DNA of 28,907 bases, taken from contig NZ_CP025572.1 in assembly GCF_018336975.1 (NCBI RefSeq), positions 2,368,155 to 2,397,061 on the forward strand, given 5' to 3'. The notes under the pieces are model-generated. The model worked only from the letters and a program-made list of their open reading frames with translations. It searched no databases and was not told the DNA's origin. Position numbers and translations under genes: made by a program. Below are positions 15,189-21,418 of the stretch, one piece after another. Origin of the DNA: Marinomonas sp. CT5. Lineage in GTDB: Bacteria; Pseudomonadota; Gammaproteobacteria; Pseudomonadales; Marinomonadaceae. Within the stretch, counting starts at the first letter, position 1. Every line of letters begins with the position of its first letter.

Positions 15189-15232
15189 ATAAGAACAAAT
15201 GGAGCACATATGAGTCATCCATTTGTTCTTAT
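15189..15232. repeat. 14-bp perfect inverted repeat downstream of ETF-QO
   Basis: ATAAGAACAAATGG and CCATTTGTTCTTAT pair perfectly around a 16-base loop, in the 116-base gap between the ETF-QO stop codon and yaiI. Read on the minus strand it begins 11 bases after the ETF-QO stop. There is no T-run after it, so it may be a non-canonical terminator or an mRNA 3'-end stabiliser. Confidence 0.65.
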
Positions 15233-15242
15233 GAAAAGTTAC

Positions 15243-16892
15243 TTACATATTTGGGTAGTTTGGTCCGCCAGAACCTTCTGGTGTAACCCACGTAATATTT
15301 TGCGCTGGGTCTTTGATATCACAGGTCTTACAATGAATGCAGTTTTGCGAATTGATTTGAAAAATGGACTCATTGTTTGATTCAACCACTTCATATACCC
15401 CTGCCGGACAATAGCGCTGAGCAGGCTCATTATATTTAGGCAGATTGCTCTCAATAGGAATCGAAACGTCCTTTAATTTTAGATGGCATGGCTGGTTTTC
15501 TTCATGGTTAGTGTTTGAAAGAAATACCGATGACAGTTTATCAAAGCTCAACAAACCATCTGGCTTTTTGTACTCTGGTGCAGTATGTTTTTCGGCTAGC
15601 TCCATACAGGCATAATCCGGTGTCATATCATTGAAACTAAATGGTAATCCACCTGAGAAGACATTTTGATCCAACCAGTTGTATGCTCCCCCCCAAAAGG
15701 TTCCAAATTTATGCATTACAGGAACGAAGTTACGTGCTTGTTGCAGCTCTTTACCTAACCATGATTTCCGCATGGAATCATTAAATTCAACTAAATCTGC
15801 CGCTACTTTTTCAAGTTTAAGAGCATTGAAGATATTTTCTGCGGCTAGCATGCCACTCTTCATTGCAGTATGAGTACCTTTGATTTTAGCTGGATTTAAT
15901 GTTCCAGCATCACAACCAATTACTAATCCGCCAGGAAAGCTCATTTTGGGCAATGAAGCCCAACCACCTTTAGCAATTGCCCTAGCACCATAAGAAACGC
16001 GTTTTGCATCTTTCAGATGTTCAGAAATAACAGGATGATGTTTATATCTTTGAAATTCTTCATAAGGACTTAAGTATGGGTTTTTATAGTTCAAATCAAC
16101 TATCATTCCAACCACGAGTTGGTTATTTTCTAAATGGTATAAAAAACCACCGCCGCCGGCTTCATCGCCTAACGGCCAGCCCGCAGTATGAATGACTGTT
16201 CCGGGTTTACTTTGCGCTTCAGGGACATCCCACAGTTCTTTGATGCCTAGACCATAATGTTGAGGGGCTTTTCCTTTATCTAAATCAAAATGAGCAAGCA
16301 GTTCTTTACCTAAATGACCGCGACAACCTTCAGAAAAAATTGTGTATTTGGCTTTTAAGAGCATTCCCGGCATGAAGCCGTCTTTTTCAGAGCCGTCTGC
16401 GGCTAACCCCATATCACCAGTAATAACACCTTCAACATTGCCAGCTTCATCATAGGCTACATGCGCAGCAGAAAAACCAGGAAAGACTTCTACCCCTAAC
16501 GATTCAGCTTGCTCTGAAAGCCAGCGACATAAGTTGCCTAGGCTTATAATATAATTGCCTTCATTATGCAGTGTTTTTGGAATCATCCAATGACTAAACT
16601 TTCTTGAAGCTGTTTCGGAACCAAGCCAATGAAGTTCATCCACATTGACGGCCGTGTTTAGTGGGGCTCCCATCTTTTGCCAATCAGGGAATAATTCTGT
16701 TAAAGCGGTTGGTTCGACAACGGCACCAGATAATATATGGGCGCCAATTTCTGAGCCTTTTTCAACTAAACAAACACTGATGTCTTTTTCTTCTTCTCGC
16801 GCTATTTGCATAATGCGACAAGCAGCAGATAATCCAGCAGGCCCACCACCAACGATTAAAACATCAAATTCCATTACTTCTCTATCTGACAT
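15243..16892 (-). CDS. Electron transfer flavoprotein:ubiquinone oxidoreductase (ETF-QO)
   Basis: A 549-residue membrane-associated flavoprotein that takes electrons from reduced ETF, loaded by acyl-CoA dehydrogenases, and passes them to ubiquinone. FAD binding is seen in LIVGGGPAGLSAACRI (about 12-27). A central quinone/FAD domain includes EGCRGHLGK and GGWASLPKMSFPGGLVIGCDAG. The C-terminal [4Fe-4S] site is CIHCKTCDIKDP with Cys518, Cys521 and Cys524 plus Cys495, the same arrangement as in the human enzyme. The length is usual. AGGAGG precedes the ATG. It lies 58 bases downstream of the acyl-CoA dehydrogenase, suggesting joint expression; the ETF alpha and beta genes are not in the window. 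Confidence 0.96.
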   Translation of the reverse strand: MSDREVMEFDVLIVGGGPAGLSAACRIMQIAREEEKDISVCLVEKGSEIGAHILSGAVVEPTALTELFPDWQKMGAPLNTAVNVDELHWLGSETASRKFSHWMIPKTLHNEGNYIISLGNLCRWLSEQAESLGVEVFPGFSAAHVAYDEAGNVEGVITGDMGLAADGSEKDGFMPGMLLKAKYTIFSEGCRGHLGKELLAHFDLDKGKAPQHYGLGIKELWDVPEAQSKPGTVIHTAGWPLGDEAGGGGFLYHLENNQLVVGMIVDLNYKNPYLSPYEEFQRYKHHPVISEHLKDAKRVSYGARAIAKGGWASLPKMSFPGGLVIGCDAGTLNPAKIKGTHTAMKSGMLAAENIFNALKLEKVAADLVEFNDSMRKSWLGKELQQARNFVPVMHKFGTFWGGAYNWLDQNVFSGGLPFSFNDMTPDYACMELAEKHTAPEYKKPDGLLSFDKLSSVFLSNTNHEENQPCHLKLKDVSIPIESNLPKYNEPAQRYCPAGVYEVVESNNESIFQINSQNCIHCKTCDIKDPAQNITWVTPEGSGGPNYPNM

Positions 16893-16950
16893 GTTGCCTC
16901 CTAGACGGATACATTTTTATTTTAAGGCATTCTTTACTATTTATATGCTG

Positions 16951-18720
16951 TTAGCGATTGAAAGCATTTTTGTTTAGTTTGTCAATAGTTGAACCGCCAA
17001 ACAATATTGTTTCAGTATACCCAAAAGCGCGAGGCAATATGTGATCACAATAGAATCGAACGGAATGTTCCCATGATTGTTTTTGCGTTTCGTCTAAAGT
17101 TTGATGAGTTTGAGATGCATGCAAAGCTCTAATTTGTAGCCACGCTCCGATTAAATAGCCCATTAGCATCATATAAGAATAAGCTAAACCAGTACCTAAA
17201 ATAGGATTCTTTTCCATTAGCTCTAAACATTTTGCTGTTGCTTGCTTTGCTTGGTCGAGCACGACCTTAACTTTATCAACGTAACAACGAATATTTTCTT
17301 CTTGCCAAGAGTTAAGCTCTGTTTCTATTTCAGCGAGAAGTGACGCCATAGCTTGACCTTTGTCTGCATGCAATTTACGGCCAATTAAATCGATTGCTTG
17401 AATTCCGTTTGTTCCTTCGTATATTGGTAGAATCCGAGCATCGCGGGCATGCTGAGCGACCCCTGTTTCTTCAATGAACCCCATACCACCGTGTACTTGA
17501 ATAGCTAAAGAAGTAATTTCTTGAGCTTGCTCAGTAATCCAGCCTTTCACGATTGGAGTATATAATGCTGTTCGAGCTATAGCGCTTTTCTTCTCTTCTC
17601 CTGAGGCAAAATGAGACATATCATTTTCGACCGCAGCAACATAAATAAGAGAACGCATAGCATCAATCTGTGACTTCATCGTCATCAACATTCGTAGTAC
17701 ATCAGGGTGTTCAATAATGGCCACTCGATCGGTTCGCTCTGCATTCATTCCTTGCTTTCGCTCTTGAGCGTAAACCAAAGCTTGTTGATAGGCTCGCTCG
17801 GAAATCGCTAAACCTTGCAGACCCACACCCTGCCTTGCATTATTCATCATAGTAAACATGGCTTTAATGCCTTCGTTCTCTTGGCCAACCAAGTACCCAA
17901 TTGCTCCTTCGCTATCTCCAAAACTCATAACACAGGTAGGTGAAGCATGAATTCCCATTTTATGCTCAACAGAAACCACATGGACATCGTTACGTTTATC
18001 TGGCTCACCTTGTTGATCCAAAGTAAACTTTGGCACAAGAAACAATGAGATCCCCTTTACACCTGCTGGGGCATCAGGTAAACGAGCCAACACTAGATGA
18101 ATAATGTTGTCGCTCATTTGGTGGTCACCCCATGTGATGAAGATTTTTTGGCCTTTGATACGAAATACATCACCATCTGGCGATGCCTTACATGCGATAG
18201 CTGCAAGATCTGAACCTGCAGCTGGCTCAGTAAGATTCATGGTTCCTGCCCACTCTCCAGCCAGCATTTTTGGAAGGTATAAATTTTTTAATTCATCATT
18301 TGCATGTAAACTGATAGCTTCAATAGCACCTAGGCTCAACAAAGGACATAGTGAGAAAGAAAGATTTGCCGCTTGAACACCTTCATTTACAGCCGTTGCG
18401 ACATAAGAAGGAAGGCCTTGACCACCGTATTTTGGGTCACCAGACAAACCGATCCAGCCTCCCTCTGAATAAGCCTTAAAGGCTTCTTTAAACCCCTTCG
18501 CTTCAATAACCTCTCCATGCTCTACACGAGAACCTTGTTTGTCACCTGAGGTATTAATCGGTGCAATAACTTGTTCTGCCAACTTCCCTGCTTCACCAAG
18601 AATAGCTTCTAGCAATTCGTCATCTACAGCATCATCTAGATAAGGTGTAAGACGCTCTGTTTTTGCAATAGAGCGTAAACTGAATAAAATGTCATTGATT
18701 GGATATAGGTATTCGCTCAT
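16951..18720 (-). CDS. Acyl-CoA dehydrogenase of the long DmdC-like type
   Basis: A 589-residue FAD enzyme with the usual three acyl-CoA dehydrogenase domains plus a C-terminal helical extension (about 460-589), the architecture of DmdC (3-methylmercaptopropionyl-CoA dehydrogenase) and related medium/long-chain enzymes. LTEPAAGSDLA (163-173) and IKGQKIFITWGDH (188-200) shape the FAD and substrate site. QVHGGMGFIEETGVAQHARDAR is diagnostic, and Glu435 in LPIYEGTNGIQ is the expected catalytic base. Start at ATG 18720 with GGAG eight bases before; the frame from 18759 is too long. It precedes ETF-QO and follows an AraC-type regulator. DMSP-derived or fatty acyl-CoA substrates are both possible; the sequence alone does not decide. 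Confidence 0.9.
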   Translation of the reverse strand: MSEYLYPINDILFSLRSIAKTERLTPYLDDAVDDELLEAILGEAGKLAEQVIAPINTSGDKQGSRVEHGEVIEAKGFKEAFKAYSEGGWIGLSGDPKYGGQGLPSYVATAVNEGVQAANLSFSLCPLLSLGAIEAISLHANDELKNLYLPKMLAGEWAGTMNLTEPAAGSDLAAIACKASPDGDVFRIKGQKIFITWGDHQMSDNIIHLVLARLPDAPAGVKGISLFLVPKFTLDQQGEPDKRNDVHVVSVEHKMGIHASPTCVMSFGDSEGAIGYLVGQENEGIKAMFTMMNNARQGVGLQGLAISERAYQQALVYAQERKQGMNAERTDRVAIIEHPDVLRMLMTMKSQIDAMRSLIYVAAVENDMSHFASGEEKKSAIARTALYTPIVKGWITEQAQEITSLAIQVHGGMGFIEETGVAQHARDARILPIYEGTNGIQAIDLIGRKLHADKGQAMASLLAEIETELNSWQEENIRCYVDKVKVVLDQAKQATAKCLELMEKNPILGTGLAYSYMMLMGYLIGAWLQIRALHASQTHQTLDETQKQSWEHSVRFYCDHILPRAFGYTETILFGGSTIDKLNKNAFNR

Positions 18721-18859
18721 TTTTATTCTCCGATTAGTTATCCGAGCGGATTTATACATCTAGAATGAAAAAACTAAGCCAATTCCTCAATAACAATTCA
18801 GTCCTATATTTCTAACAAAAACATTCAATATGTCATATCAAACCTGCTCAAGCTACATT

Positions 18860-19921
18860 CTACGTACGCTTTATTGCCTTACCAAATTTCAAATATTCCT
18901 CACTTTTTCGATATTCTCCTGGTGTCATGCCAGTCCATTTCTTAAAGGAACGAAAAAAAGCACTTGGCTCATCAAACCCCATTAAAGCAGCAATATCATT
19001 AATGCTGAGTTGGGGGGCATTCATGTAGGTAATCGCGGCTTCTTTACGACAGTCATCTTTAATATTCTGGTAGGATGTTTTTTCATCATTTAATCGACGT
19101 CTTAATGTCGATACACTCATATTTAGTGCGCTTGCTACTTCATCAGCACTCGGCATCTCACGTGAAAAATCCTTTCCAAGCATCGCCATTACTTGTGATT
19201 TTAAGCTATTGTCATTTTCCACCATGACTAACAATTGATAGGGAGCGGTTTTAAGAAACCCCCTCAAACTGTCTTCGGTTTGAACAATAGGCATATCAAG
19301 ATAACTGGCGGGAAACACCAACGCATTAGCGTGTTGATTAAATTTCACTTCAGATTGAAAAAGGGTTTTGTAATATTCAACGTCATCGGGACGTTCATTG
19401 GTAAAGTACGCCGCCTTTAAATTAAGACGGCGGCCAATCAGCCAACATATAAAGTGATGCCACATTGAGAGGGTTGTTCTTAATTGCTCATTAGATTCTG
19501 AGGTAACTAAAGCGTCAATATTGCCTTTAGAAGAGTCTATTGGTGCAAAAGTGACCATGGCAAAACGACCTTTTTTAATCAAGACTGGCTTTACCGTTGG
19601 CCCTCGGCAAATTTCATAAAAATCGCTGCAACGATATAAAGCATGGGCCAGGCTTCTCGCGTGGATGATACAAAGACACATCATGCGAAAAGTGCCATTG
19701 GGGACTTTACCACCACTTAGCATTCCAAATGACTCATCTTGCATGAGCCACATTATTTTTTGGTAAAGCATTCCATAACGGTAAGCAGGGAATGTATCAC
19801 TCCGCTCTATTTCTTCCTGTGTTAGTTCTAAGCTGTCTAACACGGCTTGGCGATCTAATCCTTGATTCTCAACCGCTTTTAAAAGATAGCGAACACTCGA
19901 CATAGGAACAGAAGCTTTCAC
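18860..19921 (-). CDS. AraC-family transcriptional regulator
   Basis: A 353-residue regulator: an N-terminal ligand-binding domain of the Arabinose_bd type seen in AraC-like regulators such as OruR/ArgR-like proteins (about 10-200), and a C-terminal double HTH at about 255-345 with ASALNMSVSTLRRRLNDE and SINDIAALMGFDEPSAFFRSFKKWTGMTPGEYR. I favour GTG 19921, with AAGGTGG spaced five bases upstream. A TTG at 19942 lacks a ribosome site, and an ATG 18 bases further in is the other choice. It is followed on the same strand, after 139 bases, by the acyl-CoA dehydrogenase and ETF-QO genes. Regulators of this type often control adjacent acyl-CoA catabolic genes, so that is its likely target, by inference. 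Confidence 0.88.
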   Translation of the reverse strand: MKASVPMSSVRYLLKAVENQGLDRQAVLDSLELTQEEIERSDTFPAYRYGMLYQKIMWLMQDESFGMLSGGKVPNGTFRMMCLCIIHARSLAHALYRCSDFYEICRGPTVKPVLIKKGRFAMVTFAPIDSSKGNIDALVTSESNEQLRTTLSMWHHFICWLIGRRLNLKAAYFTNERPDDVEYYKTLFQSEVKFNQHANALVFPASYLDMPIVQTEDSLRGFLKTAPYQLLVMVENDNSLKSQVMAMLGKDFSREMPSADEVASALNMSVSTLRRRLNDEKTSYQNIKDDCRKEAAITYMNAPQLSINDIAALMGFDEPSAFFRSFKKWTGMTPGEYRKSEEYLKFGKAIKRT

Positions 19922-19985
19922 TCTTACCACCTTTTCTAACAATTTATTTTAATTAACAATTTTTATTGTCTGGTGCTTTTTTACC

Positions 19986-20015
19986 ATAAAAAAAGGCTGC
20001 AGATGCAGCCTTTTT
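19986..20015. terminator. Bidirectional-type terminator between the AraC gene and the 119-aa gene
   Basis: AAAAAGGCTGC, AGAT and GCAGCCTTTTT form a perfect GC-rich stem flanked by A and T runs on both sides, so it can work either way. The gene that needs it is the 119-residue minus-strand gene, which ends 32 bases before it. Confidence 0.92.
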
Positions 20016-20046
20016 CATTTTACCTTTATTCGCTTGCTTAACTTCG

Positions 20047-20406
20047 CTATTTATCTTCAGTGAAAGCTGATAATAGCTCGTCAACAGACAGCTCTTCACT
20101 GTCATTTTCTATACTATCCGAATTTTCCATCGCTTCTAACTTTGCTTTTTCTACTTTTTCATCAGCAGGCTTTACAAAAACGAAACGACGTGGGCGCACA
20201 GGAGACACCTCGACTTCCTTTTCTGGAAGCAATCCTAAACGTTCAAGTTTCTTTTGCGCTTGTTCTTTGCGTTCTTTGGACTTTTTGGTAACAAAACGAC
20301 GAGTTGATGAAGATTTACGAGCTTTGTTTTGCTCTTTCATCATCTCTTTAGAACCAGTCTTTCCAAGTTTGCCACGCATACTGCGCGATTTTTTAACACG
20401 AGCCAT
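20047..20406 (-). CDS. Uncharacterised charged protein, basic N-terminus and acidic C-terminus
   Basis: A 119-residue hydrophilic protein that I do not recognise. Residues 1-55 are rich in Lys and Arg (KKSRSMRGKLGKTGSKEMMK, then RKSSSTRRFVTKKSKERKEQ). Residues 64-82 hold a short hydrophobic/Pro stretch with RPRRFVFVKPADE, and residues 85-119 are acidic (MENSDSIENDSEELSVDELL). No signal peptide, membrane span or cysteine. The layout suggests a nucleic-acid or ribosome-binding protein with a regulatory acidic tail, which is inference only. AGAGGA precedes the ATG, a good promoter lies at 20430-20458 and a strong terminator follows, so it is a real monocistronic gene. Confidence 0.8.
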   Translation of the reverse strand: MARVKKSRSMRGKLGKTGSKEMMKEQNKARKSSSTRRFVTKKSKERKEQAQKKLERLGLLPEKEVEVSPVRPRRFVFVKPADEKVEKAKLEAMENSDSIENDSEELSVDELLSAFTEDK

Positions 20407-20429
20407 AATATCCTCTCTTTATCGCGCGC

Positions 20430-20458
20430 ATTGTAGCAGTGAATTCACGCTAGGTCAT
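20430..20458 (-). promoter_or_regulatory. Sigma-70-type promoter with palindromic spacer for the 119-aa gene
   Basis: On the minus strand ATGACC (20458-20453; 4/6) and TACAAT (20435-20430; 5/6) are 17 bases apart, about 24 bases before the start codon. The spacer holds the perfect palindrome GTGAATTCAC (20439-20448), a place where a repressor could compete with polymerase. Confidence 0.6.
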
Positions 20459-20467
20459 CCTGCAGTA

Positions 20468-20893
20468 TTAGCAATTCTTAAAAGAGCTGTGACCTATTTT
20501 TCTTTGTTTACCCATAGCACCAAGTAATTCTCTGACTTTAGCAGAATCACCTGACTTCAATGCACTTTCTAGGTTCTTAAGCACTACGATCGTGTCATCA
20601 ATAACCTTTTTATATTCAGCTGTTTGAGATTTTAATTCAGCATTTGTTAAATCACCATGAGTAAATTTATGAGGGGTTTCACTGCGTGATTTCTCGAAAT
20701 ACGTAATTAATGAATCAACATGTTTTACCGCGGACTGACTATCTCCAGACTTTACATCCGATGACATTGCACGCATTTCATCTTTGATATTCTCCATATA
20801 TCCATGCAAGGTAGTATCACATGAACCGTGGGCGAACACAGCGGACGAAAAAGCGACCGAAACAAGCGAGACCAAAAAAAGACCTTTTTTCAT
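20468..20893 (-). CDS. Periplasmic cytochrome b562
   Basis: A 141-residue exported protein of the cytochrome b562 family: a four-helix bundle binding one non-covalent haem. A signal peptide (MKKGLFLVSLVSVAFSSAVFA) is probably cut after Ala21. The two axial ligands of E. coli b562 are recognisable: Met33 in LHGYMENIKDEM, aligned with Met7, and His135 in QRKIGHSSFK, aligned with His102 of the mature protein; no CxxCH is present. Start at ATG 20893 with GAGG eight bases before, not the GTG at 20902. Unusually, Cys25 near the mature N-terminus and Cys141, the last residue, could form a disulphide joining the chain ends. Its redox partner is unknown. Confidence 0.85.
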   Translation of the reverse strand: MKKGLFLVSLVSVAFSSAVFAHGSCDTTLHGYMENIKDEMRAMSSDVKSGDSQSAVKHVDSLITYFEKSRSETPHKFTHGDLTNAELKSQTAEYKKVIDDTIVVLKNLESALKSGDSAKVRELLGAMGKQRKIGHSSFKNC

Positions 20894-21075
20894 AAAACAC
20901 ACCTCAACAGTTTAAAATACAACTAAAATACCATGCTTTCTAAAAAAACATCTAGTTAATGTCAGAACTAAATTCAAACACAGTCAAAGAGACCTTTTCT
21001 TAGATGACACTAGTGGTTTCTAATTGTATCTTATGAACTTCATTAAGTTTCAAAACACTTCTTTAATAAACAACG

Positions 21076-21384
21076 ATGGGGGCAATTATTTTTAAACTTA
21101 TACAGATTTGTTACCTGCTTGTTAGTTTATGCTTCTCAAGCCTAATTTTTGCAGAATGTCGTGATTTTGATGCCAAGCAGGCCGCGGATAAAGCCGCTCA
21201 AAACTTAACTGGAGGAAAAACCTTTAAGAGAGCGTTGATACTAAAAAAACACTTACCGAGTAGAAGAAAAGAAGTTGCTAGTTATATTCATGTTAAAGAG
21301 ACCAGTCTTTATTACACGATTTTCTTTTTAGTCAATGACAGTTGCAATGCGCAATTTATTAAAAGAACCAATGGCAAACATTAG
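21076..21384 (+). CDS. Small exported protein of unknown function
   Basis: A 102-residue protein that I do not recognise. Residues 1-26 form a signal peptide with a long hydrophobic core (LIQICYLLVSLCFSSLIFA) and a probable cut after Ala26. The mature part is basic, with AAQNLTGGKTFKRALILKKH, an YIHVKETSLYYTIFFLV beta-rich section and two cysteines (28 and 90) that could form a disulphide. The ribosome site is weak. In favour of a real gene are the clear signal peptide and the convergent hairpin (21366-21399), whose loop contains this gene's stop codon. Location would be periplasm or cell surface. Confidence 0.6.
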   Translation: MGAIIFKLIQICYLLVSLCFSSLIFAECRDFDAKQAADKAAQNLTGGKTFKRALILKKHLPSRRKEVASYIHVKETSLYYTIFFLVNDSCNAQFIKRTNGKH

Positions 21385-21399
21385 CGTAAGCCATTGGTT
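21366..21399. terminator. Convergent hairpin between the 102-aa gene and the Lon-family gene
   Basis: AACCAATGGC and GCCATTGGTT form a perfect 10-bp stem with a 14-base loop containing the TAG of the plus-strand gene. TTAACTTTAATT follows on the plus strand and CTTTTAAT on the minus strand, so it can serve both converging transcripts, though T-runs are short. Confidence 0.65.
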
Positions 21400-21418
21400 A
21401 ACTTTAATTATAAAAAAC

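Noticed and set aside
20060..20527. 155-residue Ser/Phe-rich plus-strand ORF
   Set aside because: It is the reverse complement of the charged 119-aa gene and its promoter; its composition is that expected of an antisense shadow, with no ribosome site.
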